Source of the DNA: Thiodiazotropha sp040506195
GTDB lineage: Bacteria; Pseudomonadota; Gammaproteobacteria; Chromatiales; Chromatiaceae
Assembly (NCBI GenBank): GCA_040506195.1
Contig: JBEVXH010000003.1
Location: 62,001-126,000, forward strand
Direction: 5' to 3'
Length of the DNA stretch: 64,000 nucleotides
Shown piece by piece: positions 33,152 to 42,882 of the stretch (position 1 is the stretch's first letter; every line of letters starts with the position of its first letter). The notes beneath the pieces were generated by a model. The model ran no database searches and was not told the DNA's origin. It saw only the letters and a program-made list of their open reading frames with translations. Both the position numbers and the translations under genes were made by a program.

Positions 33152-34195
33152 TCAGCAGGGAAATGCCACTACATGATCCACGGCAAGACGCACGCCTATC
33201 CTTTCACCGACCACATGATCGTGATGACTCTGCACCAGACAAAGCAACTCGGTACCGTCATCCAGGGAGAGCGTATAGAGATACTCAGCGCCTTGAAAAA
33301 CCTTACCGACGATCTTCAGCTTAAAGTCACTCTCGTCATCATGAATGATATCGTCGGGACGCAGCAACAGCTCAACTGAATCTCCTGCCTGGTGTTGACG
33401 CTTGAAATCGGCGGACATGGTGCCGAGCGCCGATTCTATACGACCACCCGCCAATACCCGACCCGGGATCATAGCGCCCTGTCCGACAAACTCCGCCACG
33501 AATCGATCCGCCGGCTTGTGGTAGATGTGGTAGCCGCTGTCCCATTGACGCAAACGCCCGCTACCCAATACACCGATGATGTCAGCCAATGCGAATGCTT
33601 CCAATTGATCGTGGGTCACGAGGATCGCTGTCACACCCTCTCTTTTCAATATCGCCCGAACCTCTCCCGCCAACTGTTCCCTCAACTCCACATCGAGACC
33701 GGAAAAGGGTTCGTCGAGCAGCAGTATCTCCGGTCTTGGCGCCATGGCCCGGATCAATGCAATCCGTTGTTGTTGCCCACCGGAAAGCTGATGGGGATAT
33801 TTATCCTCCAGGTCGCTGAGACCTACCAACACCAACAACTCGCCAACTCGTTGCCGTTGCGACTTACCACTGATCCCACGCAGTCCAAAGGCGACATTCT
33901 CCCCAACGGTAAGGTGGGGATAGAGGGCAAAATCCTGAAACACCATTCCGACCCGGCGCTTCTCGGGGGCAAGTGTGTGCCCCGGACATGAAACCTGGCG
34001 CCCGTGCAGCAGAATCTCTCCCTGGACCAAGGGTTCGAATCCCGCAATGGCGCGCAGCAGGCTGGTTTTGCCGCAGCCGCTCGGCCCAAGCAGGCAACCT
34101 ATTACACCGCTCTCCAGTTCAAAGCTGACATCGTCCACCACGACCTGGCGGCCATATCGTACACTGGCATGTCTGACTTCAAGCTGATTTGGCAT
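33152..34195 (-). CDS. fbpC: Fe(III) ABC transporter ATP-binding protein
   Basis: 347 residues. Walker A GPSGCGKTS, signature LSGGQQQRIALIRAMAP, Walker B EILLLDEPFSGLD and the His of VTHDQLEA are present; a C-terminal TOBE-like domain (about 240-345) is typical of the FbpC/CysA group. Overlaps the permease gene by 17 nt. With the adjacent permease and binding protein it forms a complete iron(III) importer; sulfate or other specificity is less likely because of the FbpA type and the Fur-like site. Confidence 0.92.
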   Translation of the reverse strand: MPNQLEVRHASVRYGRQVVVDDVSFELESGVIGCLLGPSGCGKTSLLRAIAGFEPLVQGEILLHGRQVSCPGHTLAPEKRRVGMVFQDFALYPHLTVGENVAFGLRGISGKSQRQRVGELLVLVGLSDLEDKYPHQLSGGQQQRIALIRAMAPRPEILLLDEPFSGLDVELREQLAGEVRAILKREGVTAILVTHDQLEAFALADIIGVLGSGRLRQWDSGYHIYHKPADRFVAEFVGQGAMIPGRVLAGGRIESALGTMSADFKRQHQAGDSVELLLRPDDIIHDDESDFKLKIVGKVFQGAEYLYTLSLDDGTELLCLVQSHHDHVVGERIGVRLAVDHVVAFPC

Positions 34196-35855
34196 GGCGG
34201 GACCGGGTTATGGTACGACTCAACAGTATCACCGGGAGAATACCCACGACAACAATCGTCAATGCCGCATATGAGGCATCCGCCAAGCGTTCGTCTGAGG
34301 CCAATTCATAGGCCCTGACTGCCAGGGTATTGTAATTGAAGGGGCGCAATATCAGGGTAGCGGGCAGCTCTTTCAAGACATCCACAAATACCAGCAACAG
34401 GGCTGTCAGCAGACTCCCTTTCAACATCGGTATATGCACCCTGCGCACAATCTCTCCGGAACCGGTACCCAGCGAACGGGCCACTTCGTCCATGGTCGGC
34501 CGGACCTTGCCCAATCCCGCTTCAACCGTTTGCAGGGATACCGCCAGAAAGCGTACCAGGTAAGCGAACACCAAGGCGATCAAGGTACCGCTCAGCAGCA
34601 GTCCGGTTGACCAGCCGAACCGTTCTCTCGCCCAGCTATCGAGCGCATTGTCAAAGGCGGCAAATGGTATCATGACACCGATGGCGATAACCGTACCCGG
34701 AATGGCATAGCCCATCCCCGCCAGCCTCACCGCAAACAGGGTCGACCAACTCTTCTGTTGCCGTTTCCCGTAACCCAGCAACAGCGCCAACATCAGCGCC
34801 AGCAGCGAAGCGGTACCCGCCAACACGATTGTATGGGTTATAAGATTTAAAAAACGGCTATCGAGATTCTCCTCTGCGGTGGTCAATGCCCACCACAAAA
34901 GCTGCCCTGCAGGCAGGATGAACCCGAACAACAGCGCCCCTGAACAGATCAGGAAGGCCATCACCGATTGCCTGGCATTCAACTCGAAGCGGGTCAATGC
35001 CTGATGGCGTTGACTGGTATGGTGATAGCGCGCCTGTTTACGGGAAATTTTTTCCAGAATGATCAAGGCGAACACCACCAGCAACAACATGGCGGAGAGT
35101 TGTGCCGCTGCGGCTGCATTGTTCAAGCCATACCAGGTACGGAATATTCCCGTGGTGAAGGTCGAGACGCCAAAATACTGCACTGTACCGTAGTCGGCCA
35201 GGGTCTCCATCAGGGCCAGTGAGAGACCCGCCACGATTGCGGGTCTGGCCAAGGGTAGAGCGACCGTAAAGAAAGTCCGCCAGGGACCATTGCCCAGGGT
35301 ACGGCTGACATCCAGCACACAGATCGATTGCCCCAGAAAGGCGGCTCTCGATAACAGATAGACATAGGGATAGAGCACCAGTGCGAGCATCAATGCCGCA
35401 CCTTCGATGGAACGAATCTCAGGGAACCAGTAGTCGCCGTAACCCCAGCCGGTCCACTCCCGAATCATCGTCTGCACAGGTCCGGCAAAATCGAACAGAC
35501 CGGTATAGGTATAGGCGATGATGTAGGCGGGTATCGCCATCGGCAGCAGCAATGCCCATTCGAACACCGATCTCCCTGGAAACTGGCACATACTGGTGAG
35601 CCAGGCCGTACTGACACCCAACAACAGCACACCGATAGCCACACCAACCATCAACAACAGGGAGTTGATGACATAGTCCTGTAAAACCGTCTCCGCCAGA
35701 TGGCGCCAGACCTCACCGGCAGGTTCAAAAAGATAGCTGAGTACAACGATCACAGGCACCGCCAGCAAAAGCGCTAACGAGAGTACCGCCACACTCCACC
35801 CGTTCAGCCTGATGGAGAGGTGGGGCCAGGGAAATCGGTTGGCCGCGGGTCGCAC
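34179..35855 (-). CDS. fbpB: Fe(III) ABC transporter fused permease
   Basis: 558 residues with two homologous six-helix halves, each with an EAA-type loop (VSRTLGNGPWRTFFTVALPLARPAIVAG and VARSLGTGSGEIVRRVHIPMLKGSLLTALL). This double-length architecture is the FbpB/SfuB type. It sits 6 nt after fbpA and overlaps fbpC. Confidence 0.93.
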   Translation of the reverse strand: MRPAANRFPWPHLSIRLNGWSVAVLSLALLLAVPVIVVLSYLFEPAGEVWRHLAETVLQDYVINSLLLMVGVAIGVLLLGVSTAWLTSMCQFPGRSVFEWALLLPMAIPAYIIAYTYTGLFDFAGPVQTMIREWTGWGYGDYWFPEIRSIEGAALMLALVLYPYVYLLSRAAFLGQSICVLDVSRTLGNGPWRTFFTVALPLARPAIVAGLSLALMETLADYGTVQYFGVSTFTTGIFRTWYGLNNAAAAAQLSAMLLLVVFALIILEKISRKQARYHHTSQRHQALTRFELNARQSVMAFLICSGALLFGFILPAGQLLWWALTTAEENLDSRFLNLITHTIVLAGTASLLALMLALLLGYGKRQQKSWSTLFAVRLAGMGYAIPGTVIAIGVMIPFAAFDNALDSWARERFGWSTGLLLSGTLIALVFAYLVRFLAVSLQTVEAGLGKVRPTMDEVARSLGTGSGEIVRRVHIPMLKGSLLTALLLVFVDVLKELPATLILRPFNYNTLAVRAYELASDERLADASYAALTIVVVGILPVILLSRTITRSRHAKSA

Positions 35856-35861
35856 GTCAGA

Positions 35862-36887
35862 TCACTTCCATCCCGCCCGATCCATCATTCGCAGCGCATC
35901 CGGATTGAGCAGACCCAGCTGAGCCAGATGGAGCCGGTCCATCTTGAAATCGCCCCATCCTTTGAGGAGTTCGTTCGGTTCGACATCTGTTCGCACCGGA
36001 TATTCCCCATTCGCCTCGGCATACCAGGCCTGAGAGTCGCGATTGACAAGGAATTCCAACAGCCTTATTGCATTTTTCCTGTTTTTTGCCGCTTTTGTCA
36101 GGGCCGCCCCACTCACATTCACATGCGCACCCCGACCCTGCTGATTCGGCCAAAAGACTGCCAGTTTCGCAGCGGCATCGCGTTGTGCCTGGTCTTTGGA
36201 GGTCAGCATGCCGGCAAGATAGTAGGTATTCGCAATGGCGATATCACACAGGCCGGCGGCGGCAGCCTTGATCTGATCCCGGTCCCCTCCCTTGGGTGGA
36301 CGCGCGAACTGTTTGACGAAGGCTTTGGCCCATTTCTCTGTCGCTTCCGCACCGTTGGCGGCGATCATCGAAGCCACCAGGGATTGATTGTAGATATTGC
36401 CGGACGAGCGGATACAGATTCTGTTATCCCAGTCAGGATCTATCAGGGCTTCATAAGTCGATAGTCTTGACGGATCCACCTTTCCTTTGACATACAGGAT
36501 GGGTCGAACCCGCAACGAGAGGCCGTACCAGTGGCTATCCGGATCGCGAAAACTCTCCGGCACCAAGGCCCGAAGGACCTTGGATTCCACCGCCTGGGTG
36601 ACCCCCGCCGCTTTAGCCCGATGCAGTCGACCCGCATCGGTGGTGATCAGCATGTCGGCGGGCGTGTTGCGCCCCTCACTCTGCAGCCTCTGCAGCAGGG
36701 CATCGGCCTTCCCGGTGACCAGATTGACCTTGATACCGGTCTCATCACTGAATCGGTCGAGCAGGGGTTTGATCAGTTTCTCCTTTCTTGCCGAGTATAG
36801 ATTGACGACTTCATCTGCCAGACTCAACGAAGGCACTATAAAGGTCAGCATTAGACTCAGCAATATGGATTTTGATACAGGTGACAC
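35862..36887 (-). CDS. fbpA: Fe(III) ABC transporter periplasmic binding protein
   Basis: 341 residues with a Sec signal (cleavage after LSLA). The mature start EVVNLYSARKEKLIKPLLDRFSDETGIKVNLV and the paired tyrosines in IANTYYLAGML are hallmarks of transferrin-like FbpA/FutA proteins; the tyrosines bind ferric iron. First gene of fbpABC, behind a Fur-box-like sequence. Confidence 0.93.
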   Translation of the reverse strand: MSPVSKSILLSLMLTFIVPSLSLADEVVNLYSARKEKLIKPLLDRFSDETGIKVNLVTGKADALLQRLQSEGRNTPADMLITTDAGRLHRAKAAGVTQAVESKVLRALVPESFRDPDSHWYGLSLRVRPILYVKGKVDPSRLSTYEALIDPDWDNRICIRSSGNIYNQSLVASMIAANGAEATEKWAKAFVKQFARPPKGGDRDQIKAAAAGLCDIAIANTYYLAGMLTSKDQAQRDAAAKLAVFWPNQQGRGAHVNVSGAALTKAAKNRKNAIRLLEFLVNRDSQAWYAEANGEYPVRTDVEPNELLKGWGDFKMDRLHLAQLGLLNPDALRMMDRAGWK

Positions 36888-36931
36888 AATGACCTCCTTT
36901 TAAGATCTCAATAATTGATAACACGACACAT

Positions 36932-36950
36932 ATTAATGATAACGATTATT
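36932..36950. promoter_or_regulatory. Fur-box-like site upstream of fbpA
   Basis: ATTAATGATAACGATTATT agrees with the 19-bp GATAATGATAATCATTATC consensus at 14 positions, 45 bp before the fbpA start. Iron-repressed expression of fbpABC is inferred. Confidence 0.7.
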
Positions 36951-37027
36951 ATTTAGATTAGCAAAGTATAATGACTCAAAGCAACCGGCACTCGGCCCAT
37001 TCAGCTGATGGCGCTAGATCCATTCAG

Positions 37028-37267
37028 GGCCGGTCAATACCCGCGCAATCGGTCCTGTTGCCCACGAAAAAGTAATCATCTGGCAGCCGGGAGAGAATTC
37101 TGATTAATTCAGATAGTCGATGGGTGGCATGGAGTGACGCTTGCTGACGCCCGATTCGCAGGAACTGGGGCTATTTTTTCCGCCCAACGGCGTTATCATT
37201 TGATCACTAACCTTGCAGGACGAAAAAAAGACCCCCGCGGAGCCTATTGGATACGTGTTAGCAGGCC
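37028..37267. repeat. Small dispersed element, copy D (240 bp)
   Basis: Same orientation as copy G. Left end GGCCGGTCAATACCC... then CCCACGAAAAAG; right end CCTATTGGATACGTGTTAGCAGGCC. The core GGGGCTATTTTTTCCGCCCAACGGCGTTATC region is shared with G. Right flank is CTAA (37268-37271), whose last A is the A of the cobO ATG; left flank is not CTAG, so the copy is diverged. Confidence 0.75.
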
Positions 37268-37270
37268 CTA

Positions 37271-37807
37271 ATGAAACAGCGACAAAAGAGAACCGGCATA
37301 ACCCTTGTCCTCACCGGTGAAGGCAAGGGCAAGTCATCCAGCGCCTTCGGCACCGCATTCAGGGCGGCGGGCTGGAATATGCAGGTTCTTGTGATTCAGT
37401 TCATCAAAGGAAAATGGAAGACAGGCGAACAGCAAGCTGCCTCCCGATTTGAGAATATCGAGTGGTATGCCCTGGGGGACGGATTCACCTGGGATACCAA
37501 TGATCCCGAGCATGACCGCGCCACGAGCCGGGAGATCTGGCAGTTCTGCCGGGAGAAAATACGCTCCCGGGAATATGACCTGGTGGTGCTGGATGAGATC
37601 AACTACGTCTGCCAATATGGCTGGATCAGCGGCCAGGAGATCGCTGAGTTCATCCAACAGGAGAAGCCACCCTGGATGCACCTGATCCTGACCGGACGAG
37701 GCGCATCCAAAGAGGTCATCGACATCGCAGATACAGTGACAGAGATGAGATTGGTCAAACACGCCTTTGAGCAGGGCATTCATGCCGAACAGGGGATTGA
37801 GTTCTAG
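37271..37807 (+). CDS. cobO: Cob(I)yrinic acid a,c-diamide adenosyltransferase
   Basis: 178 residues. P-loop LTGEGKGKSSSAFGTAFRAAGW, VIQFIKGKWKTGE, and VVLDEINYVCQYGWI are typical of the CobA/CobO/BtuR type. Adds the adenosyl group to corrinoids, whether made or salvaged. No other cobalamin gene is in the window. The ATG abuts the right end of element D, and GCAGG in that end is the only visible ribosome site; the TAG stop abuts remnant E. Confidence 0.95.
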   Translation: MKQRQKRTGITLVLTGEGKGKSSSAFGTAFRAAGWNMQVLVIQFIKGKWKTGEQQAASRFENIEWYALGDGFTWDTNDPEHDRATSREIWQFCREKIRSREYDLVVLDEINYVCQYGWISGQEIAEFIQQEKPPWMHLILTGRGASKEVIDIADTVTEMRLVKHAFEQGIHAEQGIEF

Positions 37808-37860
37808 GGCCTGTTAACACCAATCCTATAGGTTCTGCCGGGACTATTTACCGTCCAGCA
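37808..37860. repeat. Small dispersed element, partial copy E
   Basis: Follows CTAG at 37804-37807. GGCCTGTTAACACCAATCC, then GTTCTGCCGGGACTATTTACCGTCCAGCAA matches the right half-end of copy G in inverted orientation over about 50 bp. No second end found; the match runs into the 3' end of the next (minus-strand) gene. Confidence 0.65.
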
Positions 37861-38632
37861 ACCGACCGATACCGCCGAGTACGGAACCCTCTCCCTGATC
37901 ACCGCCGCCCGATGAAGGTGCGTTCGCCAGAATCCGGTCGGCCATGCGCGAGAATGGGAGACTCTGCAACCAGACGGTACCCTGCCCTTTCAGGGTTGCC
38001 AGGAACATCCCCTCGCCACCGAACACCATGGACTTGAGGTTGCCCGCGCGCTGGATGTCATAATCGATGCCTCCGGTGAATCCGACCAGGCAACCGGTAT
38101 CCACCCGCAAAGTCTCCCCGGAAAGGCGTTTTTCAATGACCGTACCGCCGGCCTGGATGAAGGCCATGCCGTCCCCCTCCAGGGCCTGCAGGATAAAGCC
38201 CTCACCACCGAACAGCCCCACACCAAGGCGGCGATTGAATGCGATATCGACCTTGGTGCCGAGGGCCGCGCAGAGAAAGGCGTCTTTCTGGCAGGTCACC
38301 TTTTCACCCAGCTGCCGCATATTCAGGGGCACGATATTGCCTGGATAGGGGGCGGCAAATGAGACCCTTTTTTTACCCTTACCCCGATTCGTGAAATGAG
38401 TGGTAAAGATCGACTCGCCGGTAAAGACCCGCTTGCCCGCGGAAAAGAGCTTACCCATCAAACCCTCATCCGCATTGGAACCGTCACCCATCTTGGTCTC
38501 GAAATCGATCCCCTCCTCCATATAGGTCATGGCACCCGCTTCAGCGATCACCGTCTCGCCGGGATCCAGCTCAACTTCAACCAGCTGCATCTCGGATCCG
38601 AGGATCTCATAGTCCACTTCGTGGCAACGCAT
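37844..38632 (-). CDS. TIGR00266/AIM24 family protein
   Basis: 262 residues from the ATG at 38632 behind AAGGAG. Family features: YEILGSEMQLVEVELDPGETVIAEAGAMTYMEEGI, many glycine-rich beta turns (YPGNIVPLNMRQLGEKVTCQKDAFLCA, GVGLFGGEGFILQALEGDG) and GQGTVWLQSLP near the end. Forms a beta-stranded trimeric fold in relatives; function unknown. Its last codons (LLDGK) lie in a segment that resembles the small repeat element. Confidence 0.85.
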   Translation of the reverse strand: MRCHEVDYEILGSEMQLVEVELDPGETVIAEAGAMTYMEEGIDFETKMGDGSNADEGLMGKLFSAGKRVFTGESIFTTHFTNRGKGKKRVSFAAPYPGNIVPLNMRQLGEKVTCQKDAFLCAALGTKVDIAFNRRLGVGLFGGEGFILQALEGDGMAFIQAGGTVIEKRLSGETLRVDTGCLVGFTGGIDYDIQRAGNLKSMVFGGEGMFLATLKGQGTVWLQSLPFSRMADRILANAPSSGGGDQGEGSVLGGIGRLLDGK

Positions 38633-38785
38633 CGATAACACTCCTTTTTTCAAATCAATTGATAGTGTGATTGTCTCTCGGGATTTTTGACTGAAGCCGT
38701 GAAAAATATCAACCATTAAGATTAATTATATTATTGTTTTCTGATATACTGCGCCGCTTTTTTCCATTCCCACACGAGGTAATCC

Positions 38786-40342
38786 ATGTTTCAACTCACC
38801 TGCCCAGGGAAACAGTGTGTTAAAAACGATGTTCTCTCTGGCCTGACGGTTGCATTGGCATTGGTGCCTGAAGCGGTCGCTTTTGCCTTTGTTGCAGGCG
38901 TGGCGCCATTGGTGGGTCTCTATGCCGCCTTCATGATGGGCATCATAACCGCCGTCATTGGCGGCAGGCCGGGGATGATATCCGGTGCCACCGGCGCAAT
39001 GGCGGTCGTGATGGTGGCCCTGGTGGCCGAACACGGCATAGAGTACCTCTTCGCAGCTGTCCTGCTGGCGGGTCTCTTCCAGATAAGCGCAGGCCTGCTG
39101 CGCCTGGGTAAATTTATCCGCCTGGTCCCCCACCCCGTGATGCTGGGATTCGTCAACGGGCTGGCTATCGTCATCTTCATCGCTCAGCTGAAACAGTTCC
39201 AGGTTGCCGATGAAAACGGCGTCATGGTTTGGCTCAGCGACACACCATTGTGGATCATGCTGGGATTGGTCGCGCTCACCATGGCGATTATCCACTTCCT
39301 ACCTAAACTCACCTCCACTGTACCGGCTTCGTTGGTGGCCATTGTTACAGTGACGCTGATGGTGATTATTCTTGATCTGGATACACGCTCTGTTCAGGAC
39401 GTGCTGCGCGATCTATCGGGAGATCCGACCGCAACCATAGCGGGCGGACTACCCGGTTTTCATATTCCGCTGGTCCCCCTCTCTATTGAAACCGTTCGGA
39501 TCATCCTGCCCTATGCGGTTATTCTTGCCGGCGTCGGTTTGATTGAATCACTGCTGACAATGAGCCTGATCGATGAGCTGACCGAATCCCGCGGACGGGG
39601 AAATAAGGAGTGTATCGGCCAGGGCGTCGGCAATACCGTGAATGGTCTGTTCGGCGGCATGGGTGGTTGCGCAATGATCGGTCAAAGCCTGATCAATATC
39701 AATTCAGGCGGTCGCGGCCGTCTATCCGGAATCTCAGCCGCTCTGTTTCTGCTCACCTTTATCCTGTTCGGTGCAAGCCTGATAGAGATGATTCCCGTAG
39801 CTGTACTGGTCGGCGTGATGTTCATCGTGGTGCTGGGCACCTTTGAATGGGCCAGCTTTCGTCTGCTTGGCCGCATTCCCCTGGCAGACACCTTTGTGGG
39901 TATACTGGTTGCGGTCATAACAGTTCTGACTGATCTGGCGATTGCAGTCATTGTTGGGGTGATTGTCTCCGCCCTGGTGTTTGCCTGGGAGCATGCCAAA
40001 CAGATGCATGCTGATACACACATCGACAAATACGGGATTAAATACTACTACCTGCGCGGGCCACTTTTTTTTGGTTCGGTGCAGACCTTTGCCGATCTGT
40101 TTGATCCAAAGAACGACCCGCAGGAAGTGATCGTCGATTTTGCCGACGCCCGTGTTTATGATCACTCGGGGTTGGAGGCCATTGACAACCTGGCTGAACG
40201 CTATATGCGCAGACAAAGGACGCTGCATATCCGCCATTTAAACCAGGAATGTCAAAACCTTCTGGTAAAAGCCGGTGATCTGGTAGAGGTCAATATGATG
40301 GAAGATCCCGCCTACCGCGTTGCGGATGACAGGGTGGCGTGA
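38786..40342 (+). CDS. SulP-family anion permease with STAS domain
   Basis: 518 residues. About ten to twelve membrane segments begin with DVLSGLTVALALVPEAVAFAFVAGV, the SulP N-terminal signature. GNTVNGLFGGMGGCAMIGQSLININSGGRGRLSG is the other family motif. A STAS domain ends the protein (about 410-510; DFADARVYDHSGLEAID). Transports sulfate or bicarbonate; in a sulfur oxidiser sulfate export is possible, but the anion cannot be told. Confidence 0.9.
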   Translation: MFQLTCPGKQCVKNDVLSGLTVALALVPEAVAFAFVAGVAPLVGLYAAFMMGIITAVIGGRPGMISGATGAMAVVMVALVAEHGIEYLFAAVLLAGLFQISAGLLRLGKFIRLVPHPVMLGFVNGLAIVIFIAQLKQFQVADENGVMVWLSDTPLWIMLGLVALTMAIIHFLPKLTSTVPASLVAIVTVTLMVIILDLDTRSVQDVLRDLSGDPTATIAGGLPGFHIPLVPLSIETVRIILPYAVILAGVGLIESLLTMSLIDELTESRGRGNKECIGQGVGNTVNGLFGGMGGCAMIGQSLININSGGRGRLSGISAALFLLTFILFGASLIEMIPVAVLVGVMFIVVLGTFEWASFRLLGRIPLADTFVGILVAVITVLTDLAIAVIVGVIVSALVFAWEHAKQMHADTHIDKYGIKYYYLRGPLFFGSVQTFADLFDPKNDPQEVIVDFADARVYDHSGLEAIDNLAERYMRRQRTLHIRHLNQECQNLLVKAGDLVEVNMMEDPAYRVADDRVA

Positions 40343-40432
40343 TATACGATTGCAGACATCAGCTTTCTTGACCTCAGACAGGACGTACATGTATTTTTGA
40401 CATTTAGCTTCTCTCACTATGGAAGACGTGAA

Positions 40433-41854
40433 ATGTCAGGCGTCAGCTGGATTGACTCAGCCATCCCTACCGACCAGCCTTGTATCGTTTGCGGCAACAG
40501 ACTGGGCAACGCAGTCATCCTCACCGCAGCACACTGGCATTCCGATTATGACCAGCTGGAGGTTGCAAGGTGCAGTCAATGCCAAAGCGCATTCACGCTG
40601 AACACAGACGAGGTGATCGTTCCCTACCCTTCGGCCGAAACAGTACTGCAAGATCCGAATTTCGTCTATCTTATCCACCACTACCTGGAATTGGTTTCCG
40701 GCCTGGATTGGAAACTCCCCCTTCTCGAGCGGCTTCCCTTCAGTCGTTTCAATTCCGTTCTGGAGATAGGCTGTAACGTTGGCGCCACCCTCGATTATTG
40801 CCGCACAGCTTGGGATGTTGATGTACTTGGCCTCGAACCTTCCGCCTATGGGGTCAAGGGTGGAGAATTGTTGCATCTGCCGATTGTCGATGCCTATACC
40901 CATGAAGCAGAAGCACTCCACAACAGGCAATTCAGTTTCATCTATGCAACCGAGGTGCTGGAACATGTTTCCGATCCGCTCGCATTCCTCAAGGAGTTAC
41001 GCACCTATCTGGAGCCGGATGGTATCCTGCTCATAACAACCCCCTGCTCGTCGGCACTGCACAAAGATACCTTGCCCGGTGAGCTCTACGCAGTATTATC
41101 ACCCGGGTCACACTATTTTCTGCTCTCACAGAAGCAACTAAAGCAGCTTGCGCAACAGGCCGGTTTCAAACATGCCTATGTAACGCTGCTGTACCAAACA
41201 AACATTGCCTATCTATCCGACAGGCCGATCGAATTCGATACCGGCCCCATAGTTGATTCCCGACTTGCACACTATCATGCAAGGAAAATAGCTGAGCGAG
41301 GCGATATAGACAATCGCGTCTATCTCGGGCATTTGATCAATTACTACACCTCTGCCGTCGACAGTGAAACCCCATTCGATAATCCAAGCATTACGAAGCA
41401 AATCGAGGATCAGCTTTCCCATCAATTCAATATCGCCCTCGATACGCCTTTAGATTTGGCACAGCGGGTAATAGTGACAGAGTCAATTTTCGACTTCGGT
41501 CAAGCAATCCCCTACTCACTGCCTTCCTATCTCTATAAACGGGCCGAATTTCTCAACGGCGCAGGAGCAACAACTGAACATTGCTACGAGCTGGCGGCAT
41601 TAATTGCGGCCAAGGGTTTGCAAATCGACTTCAGGAATCTGTTTCTGTATAACCAGATCCTGCGGCTGTCGCTGCAGCAGATTGATACGCTCCATACTAG
41701 TTCTCCGGAAACAAACCCTATCAGCCACCAATTGCGAAGCATGACCGAATCCATAACCACGACCATACCTGAACTGAATCAAGCACCGCTTGGCTTACTC
41801 GCTAGATTCAAACGGAAAATGAGAACGCTGCACAACAGATGGCGGCCGAATTGA
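40433..41854 (+). CDS. Class I SAM-dependent methyltransferase with N-terminal Zn-ribbon-like motif
   Basis: 473 residues from the ATG at 40433. CIVCGNRLG and CSQCQSAF near residues 14-55 resemble a zinc ribbon. FNSVLEIGCNVGATLDYCRT is motif I of a methyltransferase, and FIYATEVLEHVSDPLAFLKELRTYLEPDGILLITTPC completes the domain. The C-terminal 200 residues are unassigned. It resembles sugar or lipid methyltransferases of surface-polysaccharide pathways, but no such cluster is next to it. Confidence 0.75.
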   Translation: MSGVSWIDSAIPTDQPCIVCGNRLGNAVILTAAHWHSDYDQLEVARCSQCQSAFTLNTDEVIVPYPSAETVLQDPNFVYLIHHYLELVSGLDWKLPLLERLPFSRFNSVLEIGCNVGATLDYCRTAWDVDVLGLEPSAYGVKGGELLHLPIVDAYTHEAEALHNRQFSFIYATEVLEHVSDPLAFLKELRTYLEPDGILLITTPCSSALHKDTLPGELYAVLSPGSHYFLLSQKQLKQLAQQAGFKHAYVTLLYQTNIAYLSDRPIEFDTGPIVDSRLAHYHARKIAERGDIDNRVYLGHLINYYTSAVDSETPFDNPSITKQIEDQLSHQFNIALDTPLDLAQRVIVTESIFDFGQAIPYSLPSYLYKRAEFLNGAGATTEHCYELAALIAAKGLQIDFRNLFLYNQILRLSLQQIDTLHTSSPETNPISHQLRSMTESITTTIPELNQAPLGLLARFKRKMRTLHNRWRPN

Positions 41855-42282
41855 AAAAATGTGATCAGTGATTTACCGTCAGGATAGAGCCTTGACTTCT
41901 AAGCAGCCCGGACAAAATGGGGACAAGGGATTGTCGGAGAGAGCATGAATTGAAAAACAATCGCTTAAGTTTGTAAAAACTGGTGACATTTCATCTTCGA
42001 GTAGCAGTTGAACACTGCAATTTCACTGGATGATGCTTAAAATCTACCCGGTTTCATGCAGAATAGGATAGGATTAGCGAACCAATCAATAAAGTGGCAA
42101 TAAGTCCTCTCTCTATAGTAGAGAACGCACTAAACTATCCGATACAAGCAATTTGGAATCCAACGCCAATGGAGTGACCCTACGATCGAGACAGGATATA
42201 TCGACATCATCTCCGCCGAAGCTGCAGCCACGCTACCCCTATCACACCACTATGGGATAAATCGCTTAGAGGATCGCAAACA
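41855..42282. other. Intergenic stretch before lemA
   Basis: 428 bp with no convincing ORF or strong repeat. It presumably contains the lemA promoter; nothing definable was found. Confidence 0.4.
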
Positions 42283-42873
42283 ATGACAACATCAATCGTG
42301 CTACTGGTTATCATTCTGGCTGTCATCGGTTTCGGCGTCGGCATGTACAACAAGCTTATCGCCGGACGTAACCGTTACCAAAACGCATTTGCTCAAATCG
42401 ATGTTCAACTTACACGTCGCCACGATCTGATTCCCAATCTGGTGGAGACCGCCAAGGGTTACATGAAACACGAGAAAGAGACCCTGGAAGCTGTTATTGA
42501 AGCGCGCAATCGAGCGGTCAGCGGTCTGCAGCAAGCGGCAAAAGATCCATCCAATCCGGAAACAATGAAACAACTTGGCGAAGCGGAACAGGGCCTCAGC
42601 GGTGCACTTGGCCGCCTGTTCGCCTTGGCGGAAGCCTATCCGGACCTTAAAGCCAATGAAAACATGATGCAGCTCTCCGAAGAGCTTGTCAGCACCGAAA
42701 ACAAGGTGTCATTTGCACGCCAGGCCTATAATGATTCAGTCATGCAATACAACATAGACCGTGAATCATTTCCCAGTAACCTGATAGCAAGCTGGTTCCG
42801 TTTCCTGCCTGCTACCCTGCTCGAGATTGAAGACGAGGTGAAACGCGAAGTACCTAAGGTCTCATTCAACTAA
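42283..42873 (+). CDS. lemA: LemA-family protein
   Basis: 196 residues: one N-terminal membrane segment (IVLLVIILAVIGFGVGMYN), then YQNAFAQIDVQLTRRHDLIPNLVETAKGYMKHEKETLEAVIEAR, the family signature, and a long helical bundle. Function unclear; it is often paired with a membrane metalloprotease, as here (9 nt gap). Confidence 0.95.
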   Translation: MTTSIVLLVIILAVIGFGVGMYNKLIAGRNRYQNAFAQIDVQLTRRHDLIPNLVETAKGYMKHEKETLEAVIEARNRAVSGLQQAAKDPSNPETMKQLGEAEQGLSGALGRLFALAEAYPDLKANENMMQLSEELVSTENKVSFARQAYNDSVMQYNIDRESFPSNLIASWFRFLPATLLEIEDEVKREVPKVSFN

Positions 42874-42882
42874 TTCGCATCA

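Noticed and set aside
37844..37862. End of the AIM24-like gene derived from element E
   Set aside because: The element match runs into the last codons, but LLDGK may equally be native since related proteins end in similar Gly/Leu-rich sequence; not decided.
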